Shown here piece after piece: positions 24,877-33,229 of a DNA stretch of 64,000 nt (its first letter is position 1; each line of letters begins with the position of its first letter). The stretch lies in the NCBI GenBank assembly GCA_963696585.1, contig CAVOKW010000035.1, forward strand, positions 62,001 to 126,000, given 5' to 3'. The position numbers and the translations under genes were made by a program. The notes under the pieces were generated by a model that was given only the letters and a program-made list of their open reading frames with translations, was not told the DNA's origin and did not search any database. Source of the DNA: Parvibaculum sp963696585. GTDB taxonomy: Bacteria; Pseudomonadota; Alphaproteobacteria; Parvibaculales; Parvibaculaceae.

Positions 24877-25224
24877 TTATTCGGCGGCTTGCGCGGTGAT
24901 GCCTTTGGCGGCGAGATAGTCACGCAGTTCACCCTGCTCGAACATTTCGCGCACGATGTCACAACCGCCAACAAACTCACCCTTCACATAAAGCTGGGGA
25001 ATGGTCGGCCAATCGGAATATTCCTTGATGCCCTGACGGATGGCGTCGTCTTCCAGCACATTGATGCCTTTGAAGGGGACGTTGAGATAGGTCAGCACCT
25101 GCACGACCGCATTGGAAAAGCCGCATTGCGGGAAAACCGGCGTGCCCTTCATAAACACAACAATGTCGTTACCCTCGACTTCAGCGCGGATGCGGTCGAA
25201 TACGGGATTGTCGCTCATGTTCAA
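24877..25224 (-). CDS. grxD: Monothiol glutaredoxin Grx4/GrxD, copy 2
   Basis: 115-residue CGFS glutaredoxin (PQCGFS motif, Cys34), the same as copy 1 except for its C-terminal tail (AAKGITAQAAE). The DNA is essentially identical to copy 1 from about 25078 through the start codon and into bolA and purL, and differs increasingly only toward the gene end. Order purL-bolA-grxD in one direction is the usual Hyphomicrobiales context, so this is probably the ancestral-context copy. Confidence 0.95.
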   Translation of the reverse strand: MNMSDNPVFDRIRAEVEGNDIVVFMKGTPVFPQCGFSNAVVQVLTYLNVPFKGINVLEDDAIRQGIKEYSDWPTIPQLYVKGEFVGGCDIVREMFEQGELRDYLAAKGITAQAAE

Positions 25225-25252
25225 AGTCCTCTGATTCTTTCTGGCCGCTGGC

Positions 25253-25486
25253 TCATTCGGGGGCGGAGGTCTGGAGTGCCAGAGCGTGCAGCTCGGTCCC
25301 CATGCCGCCCTTGAGCGCGTTGTAAACCATCTGGTGCTGCTGCACCCTTGTCATGCCCTTGAAGGAGGCGGAAACCACGTTGGCGGCGTAATGGTCGCCA
25401 TCGCCCGCCAGATCGCGGATTTCGATCACGGCATCAGGAATGGCCTGCTGAATCAGTTTCTCAATGTCAGAAGCTGTCATCGCCAT
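25253..25486 (-). CDS. bolA: BolA family protein, copy 2
   Basis: 77 residues, identical in protein to copy 1 (His51 and His67 motifs present). It lies 30 bp downstream of the purL stop and 28 bp upstream of grxD copy 2, forming the conserved purL-bolA-grxD arrangement. Expected to form a Grx4-BolA [2Fe-2S] complex. Confidence 0.93.
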   Translation of the reverse strand: MAMTASDIEKLIQQAIPDAVIEIRDLAGDGDHYAANVVSASFKGMTRVQQHQMVYNALKGGMGTELHALALQTSAPE

Positions 25487-25516
25487 GCCGGGTTACTCCC
25501 CTTCACATCCAGTCGA

Positions 25517-27733
25517 TCAAACTTCATGCGCCTGCGCCATATAGGCAGGCAGCCAACCCTCATGCGCCATGCGCAGCCTCTCCAATGATATGGGAGAGGC
25601 CTTGCCAAGTGTCAATTGCTCACCGCCGGTGAGGCCGAGGAAGCGGGCCGGAACGCCCGCCTGTCCGGCGCGGGCGAGGAAATGGCCCAATTGCGCCTCA
25701 GGCAGCGTCACGAGATAGCGCGCCTGATCTTCGCCAAAGCCCCAGGCATGGGCGGGCAGGGCCTCGCTCACCCCGATTGTGGCGCCGATCCGACCGGCCA
25801 TGGCCATTTCAGCCAGCGCGACAAAGAGACCGCCATCGGAAAGGTCATGCACGGCCGTGACATTGCCCACCCGGATTTCCTGGCGGATGAAGTCGCCATT
25901 GCGGCGCTCGGTGGCCAGATCAACCGGCGGCGGCGAACCTTCTTCGCGGCGGCCGAGAATGTCGCGCAGATAAATGCTTTGACCGAGATGGCCCTTGGTC
26001 TCGCCAATCAGCATGATGGCTTCGCCTTCCGCCTTGAAGGCGATGGTGGCGCGTGCGGTAACATCGGGCAGCAGGCCAACGGCGCCAATCGCGGGTGTTG
26101 GCAGAATGCCCTTGCCATTGGTTTCGTTATAGAGCGAGACATTGCCCGAAACGACAGGAAAGTCGAGGGCGCGACAGGCTTCGCCGATGCCCTGAATGCA
26201 GCCGACAAACTGGCCCATGATTTCCGGCTTTTCGGGATTGCCGAAATTGAGATTGTCGGTGATGGCGAGTGGTTCGGCACCAACGGCCGTCAGGTTGCGC
26301 CAGCATTCGGCCACAGCCTGCTTGCCGCCTTCGACAGGATCGGCCTGGCAATAGCGCGGCGTCACGTCGAGCGTGAAGGCAAGCGCCTTGGGACCATTAC
26401 CAATGCGGATAACAGCGGCGTCGCCACCGGGGCCAATGGCCGTGTTGCCCTGAATGAGATTGTCATATTGCTCCCAGACCCAGCGGCGCGAGCACATGTC
26501 AGGCAAGGCGAGCATTTCAACGAGTGTCGCAGCGATGTCTTCGGGCGCAGGCACATTGGCGATGGCGAGCGCCTGGGGTTTGGCGGTTGCGATCCAGGGG
26601 CGGTCATATTCCGGGGCCTGATCGCCGAGTTCCTTGATCGGCAAATCGGCCATGACTTCGCCATGGCGTTTGACGCGGAAGCGCAGATCATCGGTTGTGA
26701 AACCGATGACCGCAAAATCGAGACCCCATTTCGTGAAAATGGCTTCGGCATCTTTCTCGCGTGTCGGGTCAAGAACCATGAGCATGCGCTCCTGGCTTTC
26801 CGACAGCATCATCTCGTAAGCCGTCATGCCGTCTTCGCGGCAGGGTACTTTGTCGAGGTCGAGTTCAACGCCGAGGTCGCCCTTGGCGCCCATCTCAACG
26901 GCGGAGCAGGTGAGGCCCGCGGCGCCCATGTCCTGAATGGCGATGACGGCACCTGAGGCCATCAGCTCCAGACAGGCTTCGAGCAATAGCTTTTCGGAGA
27001 AGGGATCGCCGATCTGGACGGTCGGGCGTTTTTCTTCCGTGTCGTGATCAAATTCGGCCGAAGCCATGGTCGCGCCATGAATACCGTCGCGGCCTGTCTT
27101 GGAGCCGAGATAGACGATGGGCAAGCCGACGCCCTTGGCCTGCGAATAGAAAATCTTGTCAGTGTCGGCAAGGCCCGCCGCAAAAGCGTTCACAAGGCAG
27201 TTGCCATTATAGCTCGGGTCAAAATTGACCTCGCCGCCCACGGTTGGCACGCCGAAGGAATTGCCATAGCCGCCGACGCCTGCCACCACGCCTGAAACGA
27301 TGTGCCGGGTTCGCGGGTGGCCGGGTTCGCCAAAGCGCAAGGCATTCAAGGCGGCGATGGGACGCGCGCCCATGGTGAAAACGTCGCGCAGAATGCCGCC
27401 AACGCCTGTCGCCGCGCCCTGATGCGGTTCGATATAGGAGGGGTGGTTGTGGCTTTCCATCTTGAAGATGATGGCCTGACCGTCACCAATATCGACAACA
27501 CCGGCATTCTCGCCAGGGCCGCAAATGACGCGCTCGCCGGTTGTCGGCAGGGTGCGCAGCCATTTCTTGGATGACTTGTAAGAGCAATGCTCGTTCCACA
27601 TGGCCGAGAAAATGCCCAACTCGGTAAGCGTTGGCTCGCGGCCAATCAGATCGAGAATGCGCTGATATTCGTCGGGCTTCAGACCATGCTCGGCAACGAG
27701 TTCAGGGGTAATGGTTACATCGTTGCGGATCAC
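25517..27733 (-). CDS. purL: Phosphoribosylformylglycinamidine synthase subunit PurL
   Basis: Large ATP-dependent subunit of FGAM synthase (step 4 of purine synthesis), acting with PurQ and PurS. 738 residues, the small-type PurL. Landmarks are FSAMWNEHCSYKSSKKWL, FKMESHNHPS, GAATGVGGILRD, and ATP-site segments such as DMGAAGLTCSAVEM. Its ATG overlaps the purQ stop by 4 bp. Its last 145 bp occur a second time at 20342-20486. Confidence 0.98.
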   Translation of the reverse strand: MIRNDVTITPELVAEHGLKPDEYQRILDLIGREPTLTELGIFSAMWNEHCSYKSSKKWLRTLPTTGERVICGPGENAGVVDIGDGQAIIFKMESHNHPSYIEPHQGAATGVGGILRDVFTMGARPIAALNALRFGEPGHPRTRHIVSGVVAGVGGYGNSFGVPTVGGEVNFDPSYNGNCLVNAFAAGLADTDKIFYSQAKGVGLPIVYLGSKTGRDGIHGATMASAEFDHDTEEKRPTVQIGDPFSEKLLLEACLELMASGAVIAIQDMGAAGLTCSAVEMGAKGDLGVELDLDKVPCREDGMTAYEMMLSESQERMLMVLDPTREKDAEAIFTKWGLDFAVIGFTTDDLRFRVKRHGEVMADLPIKELGDQAPEYDRPWIATAKPQALAIANVPAPEDIAATLVEMLALPDMCSRRWVWEQYDNLIQGNTAIGPGGDAAVIRIGNGPKALAFTLDVTPRYCQADPVEGGKQAVAECWRNLTAVGAEPLAITDNLNFGNPEKPEIMGQFVGCIQGIGEACRALDFPVVSGNVSLYNETNGKGILPTPAIGAVGLLPDVTARATIAFKAEGEAIMLIGETKGHLGQSIYLRDILGRREEGSPPPVDLATERRNGDFIRQEIRVGNVTAVHDLSDGGLFVALAEMAMAGRIGATIGVSEALPAHAWGFGEDQARYLVTLPEAQLGHFLARAGQAGVPARFLGLTGGEQLTLGKASPISLERLRMAHEGWLPAYMAQAHEV

Positions 27734-28398
27734 GCCACGGCCTCCAGCACGCTTTCAAACAGCGCGCGACCATCGGTGGTGCCGTTGAGCGGTTCGATCA
27801 TGTTTTCAGGATGCGGCATCATGCCAAAGACATTGCCATGCGTATTGATGATGCCCGCGATGTCGTTGAGCGAGCCATTGGGGTTGTGGCCCGGCGCGTA
27901 GCGCAGCGCGACCTGGCCTTCGCCTTCGAGGCGGGCGAGATCTTCGGGGCTGGCAAAATAATTGCCATCGCCATGCGCGACAGGGCAGCGCCAAATCTGA
28001 CCTTCCTGATATTTCGAGGTGAAGGCGGTTTTGGCATTCGCGACTTCCAGCAAGACTTCGCGGCAGACAAACTTGAGCTGCGCATTGCGCATCAAGACGC
28101 CGGGCAGGAGACCTGCCTCGCACAGGATCTGGAAACCGTTGCAGACGCCGAGCACACGCGTCCCCGCCTTCGCCTTGCGGGCGACATCGGCCATGATGTT
28201 GGCGCGGGCGGCAATCGCGCCGGTGCGCAGATAGTCGCCATAGGAAAAGCCGCCAGGCAGAACGACGAGGTCCACATCGGGAAGCGTGGTTTCGGTATGC
28301 CAGACAGCGATGGGCTTGACGCCGGTGATGTGCGCCAGCGCGTAGAGCATGTCACGCTCGCGATTGGAGCCGGGGAAAACGACGACGGCAGACTTCAT
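27730..28398 (-). CDS. purQ: Phosphoribosylformylglycinamidine synthase subunit PurQ
   Basis: Glutamine amidotransferase subunit of FGAM synthase, 222 residues. The class I amidotransferase nucleophile elbow is GVCNGFQILCEAGLLPG, and the His-Glu pair lies in the C-terminal MMPHPENM segment. N-terminal VVFPGSNRERDM is typical. Starts 2 bp after the purS stop and overlaps purL. Confidence 0.97.
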   Translation of the reverse strand: MKSAVVVFPGSNRERDMLYALAHITGVKPIAVWHTETTLPDVDLVVLPGGFSYGDYLRTGAIAARANIMADVARKAKAGTRVLGVCNGFQILCEAGLLPGVLMRNAQLKFVCREVLLEVANAKTAFTSKYQEGQIWRCPVAHGDGNYFASPEDLARLEGEGQVALRYAPGHNPNGSLNDIAGIINTHGNVFGMMPHPENMIEPLNGTTDGRALFESVLEAVA

Positions 28399-28400
28399 GC

Positions 28401-28646
28401 TTACTTCTCGTCCAGCTCGATGGCGTAGTTTTCAATGACGGTGTTGGCGAGCAGCTTGCGGCACATCTCGTCGATGGCGGCATGTGCCTTGGCACGGTCC
28501 TGCTCAAGCAATTCGACTTCGATATATTTGCCCTGACGGACGCTATCGACACCGGAAAAACCAAGCGCGCCGAGCGCACCTTCAATCGCCTTGCCCTGTG
28601 GGTCGAGAACACCATTCTTCAGGGTGACTTTAATGCGGGCCTTCAT
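28401..28646 (-). CDS. purS: Phosphoribosylformylglycinamidine synthase subunit PurS
   Basis: Small 81-residue subunit that bridges PurQ and PurL for ammonia channelling. The family pattern ARIKVTLKNGVLDPQGKAIEG and the segment GKYIEVEL are present. It is the first of the purS-purQ-purL trio; an 85-bp palindromic element separates it from purC. Confidence 0.95.
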   Translation of the reverse strand: MKARIKVTLKNGVLDPQGKAIEGALGALGFSGVDSVRQGKYIEVELLEQDRAKAHAAIDEMCRKLLANTVIENYAIELDEK

Positions 28647-28672
28647 GTGTCGCGTCTAACCTCTTGTCATCT

Positions 28673-28757
28673 GTCATTGCCGGGCTTGACCCGGCAATCC
28701 AGGGTCGCAAGCTCGGCATTTATAGCTCTGGATGCCCGGATCAAGTCCGGGCATGAC
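28673..28757. repeat. 85-bp double-hairpin intergenic repeat (REP-like)
   Basis: Two hairpins (GCCGGGCTTGACCCGGC and GCCCGGATCAAGTCCGGGC) are enclosed by outer inverted repeats (GTCAT...ATGAC and CCAG...CTGG). The same architecture and the same 85-bp length, in opposite orientation, occur at 43168-43252 and 43553-43637. It lies between purC and purS and could attenuate or process the transcript. Confidence 0.85.
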
Positions 28758-28772
28758 GATCTTACAGGATCA

Positions 28773-29534
28773 TCATTTCACCAGCGTCGGGCCACGACGC
28801 TTGGGTTCGTTCTCAAACAGGATGCCGAGTCGGCGGGCGACTTCCTGATAGGCCTCGATCAGGCCCCCCATATCGCGCCGGAAGCGGTCTTTGTCCAGCT
28901 TGTCATTGGTGCGGATGTCCCAAAGACGGCAACTATCCGGGCTGATTTCGTCCGCCAGAATGACGCGCACCATGTCGCCCTCATAAAGGCGGCCAAACTC
29001 GACCTTGAAATCCACAAGGCGGATGCCGATGCCGAGAAACAGCCCTGTCAGAAAGTCGTTGATACGCAGGCCAAGCGCCATCATGTCGTCGATTTCCTGC
29101 GGCGTGGCCCAGCCGAATGCCGTGATGTGTTCCTCGGAGACCATGGGATCGTTGAGTTCATCGGACTTGTAATAGAACTCGATGATCGAGCGGGGCAGGA
29201 TCGTGCCTTCCTCGATACCGAGGCGGGTCGAAAGCGATCCGGCCGCGACATTGCGAACCACCACCTCGCAAGGGATGATTTCAACCTCGCGAATGAGTTG
29301 TTCGCGCATATTGATGGCGCGGATGAAGTGGGTCGGTACGCCGATCTCGTTCAGCCGCGAGAAGATGAACTCGGAAATGCGATTATTGAGGACGCCCTTG
29401 CCTTCGATGGTGGCATGTTTCTGGTTGTTCAGGGCGGTGGTGTCGTCCTTGAAGTGCTGAATCAGCGTGCCCGGCTCCGGGCCTTCATAGAGAACCTTGG
29501 CTTTGCCTTCAAACACGCGTCTGCGCCGGCTCAT
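28773..29534 (-). CDS. purC: Phosphoribosylaminoimidazole-succinocarboxamide synthase (SAICAR synthetase)
   Basis: Joins CAIR and aspartate in purine synthesis. 253 residues. Signatures are YEGPEPGTLIQHFKDD near the N-terminus, NRISEFIFSRLNEIGVPTHF, the LVDFKVEFGRL motif and DEISPDSCRLWD. ATG 29534 gives the family-typical MSRRRRVFEGKAKVLYEGP beginning. Same strand as purS-purQ-purL. Confidence 0.97.
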   Translation of the reverse strand: MSRRRRVFEGKAKVLYEGPEPGTLIQHFKDDTTALNNQKHATIEGKGVLNNRISEFIFSRLNEIGVPTHFIRAINMREQLIREVEIIPCEVVVRNVAAGSLSTRLGIEEGTILPRSIIEFYYKSDELNDPMVSEEHITAFGWATPQEIDDMMALGLRINDFLTGLFLGIGIRLVDFKVEFGRLYEGDMVRVILADEISPDSCRLWDIRTNDKLDKDRFRRDMGGLIEAYQEVARRLGILFENEPKRRGPTLVK

Positions 29535-29904
29535 GTCCTGATTCCAATCGGTTAGCCCGAGACATTGCTGCGCGATCCGAGGTCTGCGCCGGGCATAGGG
29601 AGAGCGGGGCAAGCGGTCTGGAATCGCTGCACCTGTGGGCGCAAGTTACCCCATGGCCCATGGCGATACAATGAAGCTCTTGGCAAGCTCTCGGTCAGCG
29701 TTTGATCGTGCTCAAGGGGTAAGAAAAAACGACATATTTCAGTGACTTATCAAAATTGCCGCGGAATGCGCCAGAAGCGGGCTTCGAGGTTGATTTGAGC
29801 GGTGCGGGCGGCTATGCCTAAGGCGCAATCAGAAGCGACTTTTGGCTGGTTGTGAGGCCGGTCTGGCCGGTCTGCCTTTTTCGACCCGTGAGCGAGCATA
29901 ACCC
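29535..29904. other. 370-bp spacer between divergent purC and the zeta-subunit gene
   Basis: Expected to hold both promoters. I see a small palindrome CCATGGCCCATGG at 29651-29663, an A/T-rich patch around 29720-29760, and no open reading frame with protein-like sequence, riboswitch or repeat of the families found elsewhere. Confidence 0.4.
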
Positions 29905-30228
29905 ATGTCCACATTCGACAAGCGTGAAGACAGTTTCGAAAAGAAGTTCGTCCATGATGCCGAACTCAAGTTCAAGGCCATGGCGCGCCGGAACAAGCTG
30001 CTCGGGCTCTGGGCTGCCGAATTGATGGGCCTGACGGGCGACGCCGCCACCGCTTTTGCCGGTGAAGTTGTCTCGGCTGATATGGCCGAACCCGGTGAAG
30101 AAGACGTTTACCGCAAGATTCGCTCCAGCTTCGATGCCAAGGGGGTCGCGCAGTCCGAGCATCAGATCCGCCGCACCATGGCTGACCTGCTGGACGAGGC
30201 GATCAGGCAGATTCAGAACGAAGGCTGA
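29905..30228 (+). CDS. F1Fo-ATPase inhibitor zeta subunit (DUF1476)
   Basis: 107-residue soluble protein of the DUF1476 family, characterised in Paracoccus as the zeta subunit that blocks ATP hydrolysis by the alphaproteobacterial F1-ATPase. N-terminal MSTFDKREDSFEKKFVHDAE, the inhibitory segment, and ELKFKAMARRNKLLGLWAAE are highly typical. Divergent from purC, as commonly seen in Hyphomicrobiales. Confidence 0.93.
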   Translation: MSTFDKREDSFEKKFVHDAELKFKAMARRNKLLGLWAAELMGLTGDAATAFAGEVVSADMAEPGEEDVYRKIRSSFDAKGVAQSEHQIRRTMADLLDEAIRQIQNEG

Positions 30229-30296
30229 GCGAAGCCATTTTTGGACGCTTACCCCGGAAGAGACTAGTCTTGGATGGTACGAGTCGGGGGACGCCG

Positions 30297-32249
30297 TTGC
30301 CGCACCATCATCGCATATCGATTCGCCGCCAGATAAGCAGACTGACGGGCCTGGTCCTGATTTTGGCTGGCAGTCTGTCCGGCGCTGCCATGGCGCAAGC
30401 CGGCGACTGGCAGCATTATGGCGGCGATGCGGGCGGTACGCGCTATGTCGATGCCCGCGCCATTACGCCTGAAAATGTCACTGACCTGGAAGAGGCGTGG
30501 TCCTTTTCCACAGGTGCGCTTGATGACAAGAGCGATGAGGTGCGCAGCCGCACGGCCTTTGAGGCGACGCCCATTCTTGTTGAAGACAGCCTGATCTTCT
30601 GCACGCCCTTCAATGAAGTGATCGCGCTTGATCCCGGTACAGGCGAAGCGCGCTGGCGGTTTGATCCGGCGGTCGCAAGTGATCGGCGGCCCGGCAATCA
30701 ATATACCTGCCGGGGCGTGGCTTACTGGCGCGATCCGGCTGCCGCTGATCTGGAGGCCTGCGCCAGCCGCATTTTCATGGGCACGGTGGATGGCCGTCTC
30801 ATTGCCCTTGATGCCGGCACCGGCAAGCCCTGCGAGGACTTTGGCAGCAATCCCATTCGTCCGGGCGAAGTCATGGCGGGTGCCGACAGATTGCTTGTCT
30901 GGCCGGGCGAGTATCAGATGACCTCGCCGCCCGTCGTGACCCAGGGGCTTGTGATCGTCGGTTCCTCGGTGAGTGATAATGTCCGCGCGGCCGCTCCTTC
31001 GGGCCGCGTGCGTGCCTATGATGCGCGAACAGGCGAATTGCGCTGGAGCTTCGATCCGATCATCTCAAGCGATGAGGAAAGCGACGCGGCGACAGGGGCG
31101 GCAAATGTGTGGGCGCCCCTGTCGCTTGATGAAGCGCGCGGGCTGATTTTCCTGCCCACTTCCAGCCCAAGCCCGGATTTTTACGGTGGCCTGCGCCCCG
31201 GTGATAATCGCAACGCCAATTCCGTTGTGGCGCTGGACGCGGCGACGGGACAGCTGCGTTGGGCGTTTCAAACGGTGCATCACGATGTCTGGGATTATGA
31301 TTTGCCCGCTCAACCAACGCTGGCGACAATCACGCATGACGGCAAGCCGCGCGATGTCGTGATTCAGGTGACAAAAACCGGTTTCATGTTCGTGCTTGAT
31401 CGCGACACGGGCGAGCCGGTGTTCCCGGTCGAGGAGCGCCCTGTGCCGCAGGGCGGGGCGCCGGGCGAGATGCTTTCCCAAACGCAGCCTTTCCCCGTGA
31501 AGCCGCCACCCCTGATCCGTCAGACAGTGGGGCCGGATGAAAGCTGGGGCGTGGCATGGCTCGACAAGCGGTCATGCAGCCATCGACTGCGAGCGCTGCG
31601 TAATGACGGGCTGTTCACGCCGCCAAGCCTTGAAGGCTCGATCCTCTCGCCGTTTTCGGGCGGCGGCGCCAATTGGGGCGGTATTGCCTTTGATCCGCAG
31701 CGCCAGCTTGCCATCGTCAATGAAAGCCAGATGGCCAACATCATCACGCTGATCAAGCGCGAGGGTTATGAAGGCGAGAAAGAGGCGAGCGAGAAAGGCC
31801 AGGTGGCCGCGCAGGCTGGCACCCCCTTTGCCGTCAAACGCGAACTCTTTGTCTCGATGTTTGGATTGCCCTGCACGCCACCGCCATGGGGCAAGCTGAT
31901 TGCGGTCGATCTGAAATCGGGCGACATCAAGTGGTCCAAGACCTTTGGCACGGTGCGCGATCTGGCGCCGGTGCCGCTCAAGGTCAAATGGGGGACGCCG
32001 AATATTGGCGGGCCCGTTGCCACAGCCAGCGGTCTGATTTTCATCGGCGCGGCGATGGATAATTATCTGCGCGCCTATAGCACCGAGACCGGTGACGAGT
32101 TGTGGCGCGCCCGCTTGCCGGCTGGCGGTCAAGCCACGCCCATGTCCTATATGTGGAAGGGACGGCAATATGTGGTCATTGCCGCCGGTGGCCATGGCAC
32201 GGCGGGCACCGATCTTGGCGATAGTCTGATTGCCTTCGCCCTGCCGTAA
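30297..32249 (+). CDS. PQQ-dependent dehydrogenase (quinoprotein, glucose-dehydrogenase-like)
   Basis: Periplasmic eight-bladed propeller dehydrogenase of about 650 residues. The N-terminal signal peptide (GLVLILAGSLSGAAMAQA) precedes WQHYGGDAGGTRY. Tryptophan-docking repeats such as ALDAATGQLRW and AYDARTGELRW recur, with the GDH-like active-site stretch FQTVHHDVWDYDLPAQP. It lacks the five-helix N-terminal membrane domain of Gcd, so it is the soluble type. The TTG at 30297 has GGGGG seven nt upstream; TTG 30270 is possible. No PQQ-biosynthesis genes are nearby. A hairpin terminator follows at once. Confidence 0.85.
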   Translation: MPHHHRISIRRQISRLTGLVLILAGSLSGAAMAQAGDWQHYGGDAGGTRYVDARAITPENVTDLEEAWSFSTGALDDKSDEVRSRTAFEATPILVEDSLIFCTPFNEVIALDPGTGEARWRFDPAVASDRRPGNQYTCRGVAYWRDPAAADLEACASRIFMGTVDGRLIALDAGTGKPCEDFGSNPIRPGEVMAGADRLLVWPGEYQMTSPPVVTQGLVIVGSSVSDNVRAAAPSGRVRAYDARTGELRWSFDPIISSDEESDAATGAANVWAPLSLDEARGLIFLPTSSPSPDFYGGLRPGDNRNANSVVALDAATGQLRWAFQTVHHDVWDYDLPAQPTLATITHDGKPRDVVIQVTKTGFMFVLDRDTGEPVFPVEERPVPQGGAPGEMLSQTQPFPVKPPPLIRQTVGPDESWGVAWLDKRSCSHRLRALRNDGLFTPPSLEGSILSPFSGGGANWGGIAFDPQRQLAIVNESQMANIITLIKREGYEGEKEASEKGQVAAQAGTPFAVKRELFVSMFGLPCTPPPWGKLIAVDLKSGDIKWSKTFGTVRDLAPVPLKVKWGTPNIGGPVATASGLIFIGAAMDNYLRAYSTETGDELWRARLPAGGQATPMSYMWKGRQYVVIAAGGHGTAGTDLGDSLIAFALP

Positions 32250-32251
32250 GG

Positions 32252-32278
32252 CGCTCAAGTTTCACGCGAGCGTTTTTT
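32252..32278 (+). terminator. Possible terminator of the PQQ dehydrogenase gene
   Basis: A 5-bp stem CGCTC / GAGCG (32252-32256, 32268-32272) is followed by T6. It overlaps the last codons of the convergent histidine phosphatase gene. The stem is short, so confidence is limited. Confidence 0.5.
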
Positions 32279-32987
32279 GCCTGAGGCGCGCGGCTATCTG
32301 CTCAAGGGATAGCAAATGATTGCCTTCTTTCACGACATCATAAACCGTGACGTTCATGGCGCGCACTGTCTTGCGCACGATCTCGCGTGAGCCGGGCGCC
32401 TCGTCAAAGTCGATGACATTGACGCAGCAGGTGTTCTGGTCAATGGCATTGAAGGCTTGCAGCCCAACGCCAAAAGCCCAGCCCAGAACGAGACGGTTGA
32501 TGCCGCCATGGGCGACGAGACAGAGCGTTTCCCAGTCAGGTTCGGCAATCAGATTTTCCAATGCGGACAGGACGCGTGCGTTGATCTCTTCAAAGCTGTC
32601 GCCGCCGACATAGCGCGTGCCGGGCACAGCGGCATCCTTGAAGGCATAGGCGATCTGCGAGAGGTCGGTGATCGAGGCGCGCATGTCATTGCTGCCCTGA
32701 AACTCGACAAAGGCGTCGTTCTGTTCAATGGCGATGTCGCGGCCTTGCAGGATGAACTGAGCGGTTTCAACCGAGCGTGGGAAGCTCGACACGACGGCGC
32801 GGTCGAAAGGCGTATTGGCGAGCGCCTGACCTGTGCGCGTTGCCTGCTCGCGGCCCCAGGGGGTCAAGGGAACAATGGTTGAATCCGCAACACGATTTCC
32901 CTGATCGTCGACATAACTGACATCGCCATGACGGAAGAGATAGATGCGACGACGACGTGCGCCGTCAAATGCTATGCGAAGGGGCAT
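32262..32987 (-). CDS. Histidine phosphatase family protein
   Basis: Branch-1 histidine phosphatase (phosphoglycerate-mutase fold), 241 residues from ATG 32987. The catalytic RHG motif sits in RRIYLFRHGDVSYVD near residue 20; the second conserved His lies in CLVAHGGINRLVLG. Substrate unknown; similar proteins are alpha-ribazole phosphatases or general sugar-phosphate phosphatases. Convergent with the PQQ dehydrogenase. Confidence 0.87.
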   Translation of the reverse strand: MPLRIAFDGARRRRIYLFRHGDVSYVDDQGNRVADSTIVPLTPWGREQATRTGQALANTPFDRAVVSSFPRSVETAQFILQGRDIAIEQNDAFVEFQGSNDMRASITDLSQIAYAFKDAAVPGTRYVGGDSFEEINARVLSALENLIAEPDWETLCLVAHGGINRLVLGWAFGVGLQAFNAIDQNTCCVNVIDFDEAPGSREIVRKTVRAMNVTVYDVVKEGNHLLSLEQIAARLRQKTLA

Positions 32988-33064
32988 GTGTCTCGTCCCG
33001 GTTTGAATTGCTTTGCCGGAAGTATAAGGCGGATTGTGACGCAACGTGAAGCATCACGCCGACT

Positions 33065-33222
33065 GTCATGCCCGGATTTATGCCGGGGTCCGGAGGGAAG
33101 AAGAATGGATCGCGGCACAAGGCCGGGATGACCGCTCAGGGCGTGTCCTCGCGCGGCGCGCAGCGTCGTGGCAATCCAGTCCCTGTATCGATTGCTTTGC
33201 TTCGCTCGCAATGACGAAAGAG
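33065..33222. repeat. Two degenerate intergenic repeats upstream of the phosphatase gene
   Basis: 33065-33132 is a GTCATGCCCGGATT...GCCGGGATGAC element related to the 85-bp double-hairpin family. About 33170-33222 is a second type, TGGCAATCCAGT...ATTGCTTTGCTTCGCTCGCAATGACG. Both lie between the phosphatase gene and purB. Confidence 0.65.
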
Positions 33223-33229
33223 GTCATCT

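Noticed and set aside
25616..26956. 446-codon plus-strand frame inside purL
   Set aside because: Antisense to purL and free of any domain; same GC-driven effect as other shadows (for example 33263-34573 over purB).
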